Source: Romanomermis culicivorax
Lineage: Eukaryota > Nematoda > Enoplea > Mermithida > Mermithidae
Reading direction: 5' to 3'
DNA length: 64,000 nt
Assembly (NCBI GenBank): GCA_963922205.1
Contig: CAWUHX010000233.1
Location: 496,001-560,000, forward strand
A program made the translations under genes and the position numbers. Under the pieces are notes generated by a model. It was not told the DNA's origin. It was given only the letters and a program-made list of their open reading frames with translations, and ran no database searches. Positions 12,421 through 24,365 of this stretch are shown here, in pieces. Positions within the stretch are counted from its first letter, which is position 1, and each line of letters begins with the position of its first letter.

Positions 12421-13699
12421 CATAGAAAAGTAGCGAATTCTAACATTCCTATGGGTAGTGCATCCGTTTTTTTTATGGCTACTATAGCCCGTTTTTTATA
12501 AAATGCATCCAAATAGAAAAGTGACACAAATCAGTACTGTCGTCAAAATCGTTCATATAAAGATTTTGTGCCAAAATTTTTCGCTCGAAAAATTGTTAAA
12601 AGTGAGCTCTCAGTAAGCTCAGAAACTTCCAGACCTATATGGCATATGATTCATTAGAAAATCGTGAAAATCTGAAATACTACTTGCTTTCCTTTTTTAT
12701 TTTTTAGAAGAATTTCAAGAAACACAGATTATAAAATTGTGAATCAAGTACATAATATGTAAATTTTTCATGGGAATAGAATTCACTACAATTCGACCTT
12801 TAAAATCGATTCCTATAGCAGTATTATCATAGGTGGCGTGATAGGGTCAACCTATAATATATTCGGCCCCCGAATTTCATGTCCCCCCTCTAAAGCAAAA
12901 ACGGTAATAGCTAGAACCTTCGGATTTTTTTGCATAAAATCGGGCATAGGGGCAAATTATGGGGTGCCTTTCGTCATTTCGTCTCTATCTGAAAGTGGTG
13001 CTCGGTGGGGCCCCAAAAACATGCAAAAAACGCACTTTTTGAGGCCCCCCCAAGTTTCACCATACCGAGCAATGGGTGTGCCATATCCAACCTCCATACT
13101 TTGGCCTAAGCATCTTGGGGGTGCGATCCCAAATGTTTTTAAAATATGGCCTCAATTCAATTATATGCTTTTCCAAAGTGCCGTAAAACGCAAAATTCTC
13201 CAATTTTGTTGTATAATACATAGGGCTTCAAAAAATAATTTTTTGCAGTTTTGAACTGGTAGCCTTATTGAGATTTTTGGGCTGATGAGGTTTTCGACCA
13301 TTGGGAATTCGATGGACGCGGTCACTTTACACGAAATATGATCCAGAGTGCAAACAAACGTATTTTCGTAATTTTTTAGTGGAAGGAGATTTCGATCACA
13401 ATCTGACACAATCTGGAAATGGTCACTTTACACTTTGTTTACATCATCTTTTAAGTGCTATGTGGTTTAAATATATTTTACTTTTACCGAAAGTTAGAAT
13501 TCACAACTTTAAGATTTTTTATCATTTCTTTAATGTGAAGATGACCAAATTTAAAACTTCAGTGCACTTCTATGGAGGTTTTTGTGCATGGTTGAGGCCC
13601 ATTAAAAAGAGATGAATTTGAAAATGCCCCGATGGCGCAGAAAAAAGGAGAATATTTAAGGGGGCCCCGTAATCTGCAGCGGAAATCGCTGCACAAGAT
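12421..13699. other. Unassigned segment with a 138-codon open frame
   Basis: The plus-strand frame 12,838-13,254 is the longest in this intergenic part, but it shows no domain I recognise. It runs through GC-rich patches (ggggcccc, ccccccc) that look like repeat rather than gene. The flanks are AT-rich. I treat it as probably non-coding or an unknown repeat. Confidence 0.3.
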
Positions 13700-14290
13700 G
13701 CCTATTACGAAGCCCTTTTAAAGGGCCCCATAATCTACAGTATGCCTTGGGCGGAGCTAAGACACACCCAAGCTAACTTCTGCAGAGGAAATCGCTGCAC
13801 AAGATGCCTATGGTCACATAGACATTTTCCAGTTCACTACGTTAAGCATTGGGGCGAGTTTTCACTCTCCATGCTTAGCATAGGAACGTCACCTAGTGAG
13901 AATTTCCAACTAGGCAATTCACGTTGCGAAATGTCGCTAGTTTTTACTCATAAGAGGTGCACATTGTGCTCCAATTACAGCGATGAGCTCAGAGAGCTTA
14001 TCTTCAACCGAAATTCTGACTAGCCGGTTACATACCGTAGTCTACGTGCGCAACAGAAAAATAACAAATCATGACGGAAATGAAAGTGCGACAAATAAAA
14101 CAGAAACGAAACACAAAAAGTACACACAGAAATCGCATGTAGAAATTATAAAAACAGAATGTAGAATTGACGTAAGTTACTGTAAAACAAAACGTGGCGA
14201 AAAACATAACAGAAAAATATGATGTGAATCAAGTGACACTGGGCGAATTTCGTCGGCACCTGACACTTGAATAGTTGCAAAGCTAGAAAA
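13700..14290 (+). repeat. Dispersed repeat family 2, copy a
   Basis: Direct repeat of 16,820-17,390. Both contain ctacagtatgcc followed by gggcggagctaa, then ggtcacatagacattttccag, gcattggggcgagttt and ataagaggtgcac in the same order. Near the 3' side both have an A-rich, aacacaaaa-type stretch and a gtgaatca-tgacattgggc block. Identity is moderate. The family is unknown and no terminal repeats were identified. Confidence 0.75.
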
Positions 14291-16059
14291 AGGATCGAAG
14301 TAGATTCTTGAGAACTTGGGTTAAAGATGAAGAAAATTCACTTTCATCATATTGGATTTTCTATTCTTTCTGAAAAAAAATTTTTCATGTCTGTGAAACA
14401 GTATATTCTGCAGCTGTGTGCGTCAATACACGTTCCAACCAAACATAAACATCTCCTAAATTTTGAGGAGAGTACCAGGCTGGACCATGGTTTTCAAGCA
14501 TTTTTTGAGAAAAAAAATTCAAAAAAGTTGCCCAAAAAATTTTTTTCATAACAAATTTTCCAGTTTCAAAACCTAGTTTCTACCCACATGTACTCCCTGA
14601 CACATGGGTGCTTCTAACTGCGCTAAACTTTTTTGCTAAATTTAGTGCTAATAAAACAGGAATCAACTGTGGGAAAGTGGCATGTCACTCGGCTTTTTTA
14701 GAAGAAGGCTACAGCACAAAATCTATAGAACTAAATCGATTGTGCAAGATATGTTTAATTCACTCATTTTATATAACATATCCCATAGAGTTCACTCTGT
14801 AAGTTCCACTGATTACAAGCTATAAACAATTTTATTGTCTTCTATTTAACTATCCCACAAAATAGCATTGTTCACAGTTTTTGGATTTAAACTGAAATTT
14901 GCAGAAAGAGCGCTTTTGCGGAAGTGCATGCGGGAAGCAATTTCACCCTTTTCTGTTGCTCTGGTCCTGCTTCCAAAGAAGTCGTACTGTTACTGTGGGA
15001 GTGCAAGTAGAGTCGGGGAGAACCTGGTATGGGATTTGGCGCACATCCCTAATATAGTCAGGGCTGAATCCCACTTGCAGATCGGTTCCCAATGACTGTA
15101 ACCAAGGTCCAGTTGCACTAAAGGGAGCTGAGGTTGAGCTCAAGATAATCTCGAACAGAAAAGTGACTCGGATTCATTTCAAGTTTGGTATAATTTGAAT
15201 GTCATCAGGATTGCACTAACATTTTCACATAATTTTCTTATCTCTAAAACAAACAAACACAAAAATATCTGCAGTTCTCAAACTGGAACTTACACCTCAG
15301 TAGTAGTAGTGAGTATTTATTGTGCACTGAAAGAGAATAATTTTAACATTACGATTACCTCAAACCAGGCTTTTTTTTGCTTTGGAAACCAGGGGCCAAA
15401 TGGCTCCTAGGCCTAAATTTCAAGGCCCCAAATTTAAATTTTGGGAGCCAAAAATTTTTAACTGAAGAATATCGAAAAACGGGCATGTAACACGCTGTAG
15501 AATGTAGGGATGCACCAGATAGTGAATTTCCATTTATTCGGGTTCGGGTAGTCCTATCTGATTATTCAGGTTCAGGTTCGGGTTTGGGTATCTGTTGCAT
15601 GGCTAGAGAACGTACTATATAATTAAATCATATAGATATTCAATCAGTTGATACGAGCTAGAAAAAACTTACTATTCAAAACTTACTATTCAAAACTTAA
15701 TTTTCAATTCCCATTTTCAGTTACAGGCTTCTTCCAACATGTACAACGATCGGCCGAGAAATCTATGTGCAAAAAAATTTTTATGCAAAAAACATGATAT
15801 TTCGTTTATTTTTGCACAATCCATCTTCCAAGGTAGCACTTGAGTTTATTTCCTTCTGACTCAAAAGTATAGGGTTCTGAGAATCCAGATCCTCATCTTA
15901 TTGTTCTCTTGTTTTCTATATCTTTTTGGCACTATGCAACGAAATTCTTCTCAGATTGTCACATTAAGTAGATTTGGAGCCATGTCACATTAAATGAAAA
16001 CTGTGGCCAATCACATTGATGGGAAAACCCATGCCATATCTGTAAAAAATACGGCCATG
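14291..16059. other. No gene seen; short GGGTTCGGG-type tract
   Basis: AT-rich with scattered short frames. At 15,538-15,595 the word gggttcggg and variants (ggttcaggttcgggtttggg) recur as a short degenerate tandem tract. A tract of the complementary sense occurs at 34,545-34,640. Confidence 0.45.
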
Positions 16060-16470
16060 TCACTGTGAATGATATGCTGTGACCCCGTTGGGTGGCTCAC
16101 TTTGATGTCTACTTCTGGAACTCAACCCAGCTAGTACTGGCTACAGGAGGGCCTATAGGGTACTATGGTGCTGTCCTTGGGTTCTGCTGTAGAGTAATGG
16201 ACAATGCAGCTGGGTCAGGGGTGGCAATCCCTAGTCCCATTCAGTGAGAATGAGGGACAAGGCCATTTCTGGAATGGCCTACTGTAGGGGACCCGATTGT
16301 AAACCTAACTCCCCTTTTTGGCCCTAACTCAAGGGGTTCAAGGACTACCCTAACTGAGGGGATTCTCAAGGGGAAACCAACTTAGGAAAGGGTTCCCACA
16401 AATACACCCTCAACAACAATAATACCCTGAGAAGACATACCTAGTCCTTTTCCAACTACAACTCAGTGCG
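16060..16470 (+). repeat. Dispersed repeat family 1, copy b
   Basis: Inverted partner of 12,010-12,420, with the shared word order described there. Here the tail has aactcaaggggttcaaggac and ccctaactgaggggattctc, which look like small internal duplications. Confidence 0.55.
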
Positions 16471-16819
16471 AGGGGATGGGTTCAGGGGTTCACGGATCCT
16501 GGGATGACGGGAATGGGATGATGGCGGTCTGGGTTGTGGTTCTGCGGGGGGGTGTACTGTAAAACAGATCGGTGGGTGATGCAAGTGGTCCACTAATGGA
16601 GTGGTGGGCAGGTACTAGGTGAGAGGGGCGCGACGTATAACTCCTATGCAGGAATGCAGGTGGTGAACGCAGTGATGGACAAGAAGTCATTTGCAAATTT
16701 ATTAGCAATGAGGGGCCCCAGATGCAATGTATGTAAAATAATATAAAAACAGTCGACGGATGCATGATGCAGAGCTAAACACAAAAGAAAGCAATGTAGG
16801 CCCAAAAATGAATCCAAAA

Positions 16820-17390
16820 CTAATGAAACAGGCCCTTTTAAAAAGCCTTGTAGACCTACAGTATGCCCTGGGCGGAGCTAACAACGCCAAAGCTAACTCC
16901 TGCATCCAAAATCGCTGCAGTAGATGCCAATGGTCACATAGACATTTTCCAGTTCGAATACGTAAAGCATTGGGGCGAGTTTCACTCTCCATGCTAAACA
17001 TATGAATGTCTTTTAGAGGGAATCTCCAAACTAGTTGTTTTGCATTGCTAAACATCACTAGTTTTTACTGATAAGAGGTGCACGTAATGCTCTAATTTTG
17101 GCCATGAGCTCATAGAGCCTATCTTGTTGGAAATTCTAACTAATGTGTTACATACCATAGTCTACATGCATGAGGGGAAAATAACAAAATGCAATTGAAA
17201 TGAAAACACAAAATGAAACAGAAATGAAGCACAAAAATGCACACAGAAATGCATGTAAAATATAATGAATGAAACACAAAAATAAGAATAAGTGACTGTT
17301 GAACAAAAAGTGGTGAAAAACACAAAGTATCCCCATGATGTGAATCACGTGACATTGGGCAAAATTGATCAGCTTGTGACACAGCGGTCC
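16820..17390 (+). repeat. Dispersed repeat family 2, copy b
   Basis: Direct partner of 13,700-14,290. It lies about 3.1 kb downstream in the same orientation. It could reflect two insertions of one family or a diverged segmental duplication. Confidence 0.75.
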
Positions 17391-17529
17391 TTCCAAAAAG
17401 GGCGTCCTCATCCTTGTGGTGGTAGAGGTTTATGGGGCATGTCCATGGAGGTTGATCATCCAATGGGTGTGACAGCCGGTGGTCAATAGTCCAATGGATT
17501 TTTCGGCAGTTTCTGGCTCATGGAACTAT

Positions 17530-17700
17530 GTTGGTGATGCATGGGGTTGCTGATGTCAATTGATCCGTGTGGTTGATGATGCCTGCGGTTGCTGATGTCA
17601 GTTGATCTGTGTGGTGGTGCATGGAGTATTGGCATGATGGGAATCATGGAGTATCAGCATGATGTGAATCAAGTGATATTGGGCAAAATATATCGGCATG
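17530..17700 (+). repeat. Short local tandem duplications
   Basis: The unit ggttgctgatgtca-ttgatc-gtgtggt occurs twice (from about 17,545 and 17,590), and gcatgatg-gaatca is also repeated (17,630-17,675). The last copy leads into the aagtgatattgggcaaaat word also seen at the end of dispersed repeat family 2, so this may be an extension of that repeat. Confidence 0.5.
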
Positions 17701-20700
17701 TGACAGGATTTTGACACCCTAAAATGCTAGAAAAGCAATTTAAGGATAACTTATTGGATAAACATACACGTTTCGAAAATATGTGTCATTCATGAACTAA
17801 AAATTAGGTTCATACTCCCATAAGTTTGACAAATTCAAATTAAATTTGAAATTTATGAAAATCACCTCCATTATGATCATGAATTTAAACTCTGCCCCAT
17901 ATGTGAAATAATAGTTATAAAAAATAGAAAATTGAAATTTTGATCCCTTAAAAGCACCAAAATTCATCTTTTCAATGTGAAGCGAACCCTCATATTTTTT
18001 AACTTTGTCCAGAATTTTTTTAACCCCAGAAAATTGTACAGTGCATAGAGTAATTCAAAAAATTATATAATGAGATCCGATGCAAAGCCCCAGAAAATTT
18101 TCGATGTTTTATTATTTTAGAACCTGTAAAACACTTACTTTAAATTTAAAATTGAATGGAAATAACTACAATTCAACATAACATATATGGATAATTCAAA
18201 ATTTTAGGAGCCAAAATCGCTCCTAGACCTAAAGTTTTAGGAGACATTTCCAAACTTTTAGGGTCTCAGGCCCATAAAACAACTAAAAAAAACCTGCCTC
18301 AAACTCAGGATCAAACTCAAAACCATTAGGTTCTATCTAGCTGTTTTATTCTCTAAAATCATACAAAACTTCTGTGAAATCATTAGATTTTACTGAAAAT
18401 TTAAAACTTTGAAAAAAATCGATACTATATCTGTTGACTGTACTGGCCAGTTTGTCCTGCATTCATGGGAAAATTTTAAAAAAACGACTGAGGGTTGTAG
18501 AATCTAATGATCTGACTGCTTTATTCATTTTTGAAAAAAATTTTCACAAAAAAATTTGTCCAGGGCACATTTTATTGGGACTCATTTTTTTCACTGTTTC
18601 TGGACACAATTTTTTAAAAAATGCATGGAAAAAACTGTCACAAAAACAATGTTTAAGTGAAGGGAATCATCAAAAAATGTGTTCCGAATACATAAAAAAT
18701 AGGTTGTGAACAAAATTTTTTGTGAAAACTTTATAAAAAATGGGTAGAACCATGAGATGTTAGGCAGCTGTGGGGTCAAGATGATGTAATTGATTTTTGG
18801 GTTTAAACAAAGGAAGCTGCAACAGTTCTGACCACAGGCTAACAAAATACAAACACACCAAAACTCTCTCACACAGACCGCTATATAAACTCCAGTACTT
18901 CATCAAACCTCAGGCAGAACACTTTGACACGTACTTCAGGAGCTCCTACCCAAGTCTCCAATCCTATCCATAAAAATCCTCCCTCTATGCTCACAAAACA
19001 ATACAATTTACTGTATAAGCTTGTATTAGAAAAATAGGGGGACGTCATCAATAAAATAATAAAACAAAATGTAATATATGATGATAGATGCCGATGCTTC
19101 CATAACAAACTTTCAATAATCGCCACTTTTCGCCATGTTGACTGCCTGTAGGCCAATGCCTGAAGCTGAACACGTGCACCCACAGTAACCTCGACATAGA
19201 TCGTTAGATTCCATGACCCTTGGGCATAATTTTTTTTTAAAATTTTTTGAGAGACATTGCATCGTCCAAGTTGGTCGAGGAACACTGAGGTCGAATTTTA
19301 GCCACTGAAGCTTTGCTGGTGAAATTTTCGATTTTTCCGGATACATTTTCAATTTTTCACTTTCTAAAATGAGGGAAGCGAAATGTCACAATGTTGAGAA
19401 ACAGATCGGAATCAAACTAAAAGAACATAATTTGCTGCTCATGTTATATTTTAAATTTGTTTTTGAGACTTAGGCTTGGTGATCCACCAAGAACAAGATT
19501 CGATTTTGAATCCAAAAATTATTCAGGCAGGAGTTCCAAGAGATTGTTCATTATTAGAACATCTACATGCATGTTTTTTGTTTCTTTTTTATTTTATTAA
19601 CTCATTCCCTTATATATTTTTCTCATTTTGAGGCACTTTTTCTTGTTTTTACTTATTTTTTTCAGGTTGTGTGCTTTTGTTTTATTTTTTACCTACTCTT
19701 TATTCCATTATTATTTTACTTTTCGTTACTTCATTATTCGTTCGTTTGTTCTGCCTTTACTGCACAACTATTTTATTTATTCCATTTTATTTGCTTATTT
19801 CATTATATTTTATTTATTTCACTAATGCAATTTTTTGCAGTTGAGCTCGATACAAAACAATTCTACATGGGAATCCATACGATGAGACAATGCGATGATG
19901 ATCAAGAAAACTCGTACAAAACCCCCAGAGCTCATAAAAACGTTTTGCAAAAATGTTTTTTTCTGACAGATATTGTCAGGAGGAGTGAAATGTCTAATTT
20001 TTTCGAATAATGTAAAATGTGTTTTTGCTTTCATTGTATACAAAATTTTATTTTATATTTTCATTGTCTGTTTTCGACCAGGACACTGCATCTTTCTTTA
20101 TTCATCAAACACATAACCAATGCTTTATTCGGTCTTATTTGTATTCTTTATCTTATCAAAACTCATGCAAACGCCCATTATACAAAAAAAAAAAACGAGC
20201 GATGCCTGCTCACACTTGACAAGTTACAATAAATCACATAATATGGCACTTGTGCACTAAAGGGGCGGTCTAAAAAACTGACCCAATCTGATTGGTTCCT
20301 TGATTTCGTACATATGGATAGTCAACACGGGGATCCAGGAGATTATCATTCTCACTGCAATTTTACGTTTGCATTTGCTGCTTCTTAGGAGCAGTGTTTT
20401 TGGAACTATTTTAGGGATAATCCCTACATTAATTGTAACTTTGTCTTTTTGAAGCACCAAGGAACCTGCCCTATGGCCAATGATGATCAGATTGTTTCCT
20501 ATCTACTCTTGGGCCTTGCATAGTCTTAAAATGATGGCATTTATCAGTATTATATTTTTCTAATCTGAATCAGAATAATGATTTTTATTGTGTTTATTAA
20601 ATACATTTGTTGGAAATTATTGTTAATTATTATTTTTTAAATTATTAAGATATACCAAACCGGCTACTTTCAACCATAACATCACAATATTTTTTTGTGA

Positions 20701-21217
20701 TTTGGCCATGGTCCCTCTGTGCATACCTATCGCAACTGCAGTGCAGAAGTATTTGAAACTTAGATGGCCAAATGCAAGTGAAAGCAGACTATTTCCACAA
20801 GCATAAATGCGTTAATTAACCTAATTTGCATATTAATTATAAAAATGATGTGTGCATTTACTCGGATGCATGGAACTTTTTACTACTCACAGTATTGAAA
20901 TTTGTTTTATTGAGATTTCTGAAAGATCAGTGAATGGTAGCGACGAGAGGAGGATGTGGGAGGAACCAGTTCGGATCTTGGCTGGAGTCCGGGGTCAGGT
21001 AGCCAGGGATAAAGAGGGCGATATGTTTAATCAGTGATGAAGAAGTAGGCAGGTGGCCAACATACTTTTTTCCTAGAGTGCGCGAGCGATTTACTTTTAT
21101 TTAACAAAAAAATCTAACACTCCCCAAAATGTTTGCCTTTATGGCCCAATTATAACACAAATGGTTATGCAAAATTAACCATAAACAAAATGAGTAAACA
21201 TATATACAAGAACGATT
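17701..21217. other. No gene seen; T-rich tract
   Basis: Long AT-rich stretch. The open frame at 19,567-20,010 crosses a T-rich low-complexity tract (19,570-19,830), and most of its protein is Phe/Leu/Ile/Ser. The T-rich tract ends in ttttttgcag, which looks like a 3' splice site, but I can support no exon after it. Other frames are short. Confidence 0.45.
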
Positions 21218-21308
21218 TTTTATGGTGAATGTGTTTTTGATTTAATTGTTTACTGTAAGTAAATATTTGAAAATGGATAGTATCAGTTTAGCTAAGTGTG
21301 GTATACTA
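21218..21308 (+). repeat. 90-bp repeat, copy 1
   Basis: The words tatggtgaatg-gttttt, attgtttactgt-a-taaata and agctaagtgtggtatactaca recur in the same order at 22,677-22,768. The two copies lie on either side of the solo LTR at 21,692-22,280. Family unknown. Confidence 0.7.
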
Positions 21309-21691
21309 CACGCCGTCCCACTGGGGGAAACAAAATGTGACTAAGGCAGGAGAGGAAGAGAAATAAGGCTGAAGGTGGTGGTGGGGGAAAAGGAGGGAGG
21401 AGGAAGAAGAGTGGGAATCAGGTTCAGAGGGGATGTCACAAGGATGGATAGAAAATGGGCTTCAGGGAGTCACCAAATGCCAAACACTTAGGCCACGATG
21501 ATCCCCCTGGACTCATCACGACTACGTGGTGACCCCGAAGACCAGCCACCCTATGGGCTGCTGGGAGCCTTTGAGTTTGGACGAAAATAAGAAAGAGGAA
21601 TAAGGAAAAGGATGAAAAATAAAAGGGGGCATTAGTCACATTTTGTTGTTAAGTGTTTTGGAAAAAGGGGAGAATTAAAATTGAAAATGTG

Positions 21692-22280
21692 TGTTGGGGA
21701 TGTGCTTACGGTAGTAGCAATCCCACATCTATGCAAAATTGGTGAATCAACAAAGTTACGATTTGACCAAAAAGAGAAAGTTTTATCATTCTCGTACTTT
21801 GGTGTTTCGTGGGCGAGTCGCGTCCATTTTTCATTATATTATTCTTTCACGCCCAATAAAGGCAAGCGTCGACAGCCAGACACCCAAATTTGAATAATAA
21901 TATTGTTATTATTGTTTATTATTTTATTATTGTATTACTTGCTCAATAAGCGGAAGCCGCCTTACATGGGATCCAAAGCCAAGGTAGAGCCCCAGCTCCT
22001 TTGGATATTATTGTAGTGAGTGCTGTGTACTTGTGTTAACCTTTAGGAGACATCTGGGGAGACCCTGAGTGCCCTTCGATTGCAAGAGTTAGAGTTTCCA
22101 GTTACTTCTGAGTGACTGAAGGTTGTGTTTATTTCTGCTTAAGGACTGTTGCACTGTGTTTAGTTGATTGCTAATACGAAGCTCCTTTGAGTGACCTACA
22201 GTAGTCAGTTGGATACAAGCCAATAGGACTTGAGTTATATTGCTGACGTCTTCGACCTAAGCAGAGAAGTAAACATAACA
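21692..22280 (+). mobile_element. Solo LTR (family LTR2) with TGTG target duplication
   Basis: The segment begins TGTTGGGGATGTGC and ends ACATAACA, and is flanked on both sides by TGTG (21,688-21,691 and 22,281-22,284). It matches, base order for base order with moderate divergence, the minus-strand LTR at 37,880-38,487. There are no internal element sequences on either side, so this is a solo LTR left by recombination of an LTR retroelement. A CAATAAAG-like word lies at 21,852. Confidence 0.85.
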
Positions 22281-22676
22281 TGTGGTTACCCTGGGGACCT
22301 AACTTAAAAACTCTAAACTGATACATTTGGCTGGAACGATGTAAAAAATTTGAGGAGTACCTCCTCACACATTCAGTGCAAGATTTAGAAAATATTAATA
22401 CAAAAGTTTTTGATTTTGGTATGGAAAAATTTCAAAATTATGAAAAGTATCGAAATAATTTTGGAAATACGGAAAGGAGAAAAACAAAGATCATACGATA
22501 TTGACCCAATCGACACTGGCGAGACATGGTGAAAATGGAAACATTGAAAAATGTGCGAATAAATTGTCCATTGATGATTTCAAAACAAAAGCATATAACT
22601 CGCTTGTTGACGCAAAATCCAAAATGAAAGTAAAATTGGTATCATACGGTAAGGCATAATGGGAATGATATTATGC

Positions 22677-22768
22677 AATATGGTGAATGCGTTTTTTCTT
22701 TTATTGTTTACTGTGAATAAATAATTGGAAATGGACAGTATCGGTTTAGCTAAGTGTGGTATACTACA
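22677..22768 (+). repeat. 90-bp repeat, copy 2
   Basis: Second copy of the repeat at 21,218-21,308, in direct orientation and about 80% identical by eye. No TIR or target duplication recognised. Confidence 0.7.
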
Positions 22769-23906
22769 TTTCATAGTTTGAAAATGTTATGTCAAGGCGT
22801 GGATGAAGTAAGGCAGGAGTTGGGTCGAGGGATCATCCTTAGTGCACATGCTTCCAACACCCACGCTTACCCGAAAACTTAAATTTTTAAAGTACCTAAA
22901 CCCCTAGGTTTCCTAATTTGAATTCCCAACAGGTAAAGCCAAAAGAGCAGAGATTTCTCCTATAAATTTTACCTAATAAAAACGCATGTGACCAATACAA
23001 AATATTATGAAATGGGCTGGGGCTAATACGATGTAAAACAATAATAATAAAAGAGCTCACCCCCACGCCTACCAAATCGGGGCTACAGTAAGAGGCACCT
23101 TGATGGTCCACTTCGCCCAATCAAAATCGCACCTGCACGCACCTTTGTGAAATCAATAAACCTTGAGGAAAATCCTAAACTCGGCAGAAACACACTACAA
23201 CATTTTGATAGTTGCGCGTTTTACTGTATCATGGACATGTCAACAGTGACGACTTTTATTAAGATCAATAGGAAAAAACCTCAATATGAATAGTAGAAAT
23301 TTCAAGTTTAAAGGATGTTCTATACTCGCCAAAATTTTCACACAAAAGCTTTTTTTCTGAACTTGTGTGAGGATAGGAGAAAGCAATTGGAAGAGTGAAA
23401 TTTTAATTGAAAAAAAAACTTTCATGGGAACTACACTGATTCCTTCACCTTTCACACCGTTTCCTCAATTTTAAATGTTGTTCGTGGGTTTGCACTGGAG
23501 TGCTATTGATGGATCATTTCTGCTAGCTACTATAGCTCGATCGGATAGATCGAACAATTGTGCCCCAACATTGCCACCAAAAAGTCCCAACATTGCCCCA
23601 ATTTGATATGAGGGTAAAAATATACCATTTTAATTCTACGTTTTTGAAGATTTTGCATAACATGCTGACATATAATTTTGTAAAGCAAACTGGGTGTGTC
23701 CATTTTCTAACTTATTTCCTGTTTTACAAATAACTTATTTCCTCAATTTTATTGAATCGCTCATGCACTTCAACCAAGCAGGTACACTAAGTGCTCCAAA
23801 TATTGAGGAACTCGAGCACGAAATCATCATCTTGTAAACTAATGATTTCATTCACAGAAGCGTTTTTTGCACGCATAAGATTCATATATTCAATTTATAC
23901 ATCCTT
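22769..23906. other. No gene seen
   Basis: AT-rich with only short frames and no recognisable repeats. Confidence 0.5.
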
Positions 23907-24170
23907 ACAGCTACTAGGGCCTCTATAGCTATCAGGGTCTCTATAGATACTAGGGTCTCTACAGCCACTAGGGTCTTTACAGCAACCATGGTCTCTACAG
24001 CCACCAGAGCCTCTTCATTCAGCAGGCTCTCTACAGCTACCAGGGTCTGTACAGCCACTAGGGTCTTTACAGCAACCAGGGTTGCTAGAGCCACCAGAGC
24101 CTCTATATTTACCAGAGCCTCTACATCCACCAGGGTCTCTACAGACATCAGCGTCTCTACAGCCACAAAG
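23907..24170 (+). repeat. 18-bp minisatellite, about 14.5 units
   Basis: Units of 18 bp with consensus acagccaccagggtctct run without a gap. A 5-unit (90-bp) higher-order period is visible: the units from 23,961 repeat in order from 24,051. Because 18 is a multiple of three, both strands stay open. The minus strand reads as repeated VAVETL-type hexapeptides and the plus strand as STATRV-type hexapeptides. I regard the open frames as a consequence of the repeat unless transcription is shown. Confidence 0.9.
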
Positions 24171-24178
24171 TTCGTCTG

Positions 24179-24365
24179 TGTAAAAAAAAGAACTTATGAG
24201 GAAGGATTCTGGCCTAACTGGACAGAAGAGTGTTTCCTAGTTGAGGAGGGATATGCCCGGAACCCACCTGTTTGCATTTCAGAAGGCCAATTAGGCGAAA
24301 AATTAGAAGGAATTTTCTATGAATCTGAGCTGCAGACAATTAAAGCTGATGGTGAGGATCTATGA
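24179..24365 (+). pseudogene. Retroviral-type integrase C-terminal fragment (Polinton/Maverick-like)
   Basis: The frame following the minisatellite reads FWPNWTEECFLVEE, then RNPPV, then GEKLEGIFYESELQ. This is the pattern of the small beta-barrel C-terminal domain of integrases of Polinton/Maverick-like and related elements (NW-x-E-x-F, NPP, G-x-FYE-x-ELQ). No catalytic core is visible upstream, where the minisatellite lies. It is a short fossil fragment, broken. An alternative origin is another element with the same integrase family (for example Ginger-like). Confidence 0.65.

Noticed and set aside
12838-13254. A 138-residue gene
   Set aside because: No domain, unusual homopolymer-rich composition and no start or poly(A) context. 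More likely chance or repeat.
19567-20010. A membrane protein gene
   Set aside because: Most of the frame is a translated T-rich low-complexity tract, which gives artificial hydrophobic residues.
23907-24170. A CRISPR-like array
   Set aside because: The 18-bp units are contiguous with no unique spacers, and the window is eukaryotic.
23988-24365. A real gene made of STATRV repeats plus tail
   Set aside because: The repeat is open on both strands because its unit is 18 bp, and the tail is a recognisable integrase fragment.
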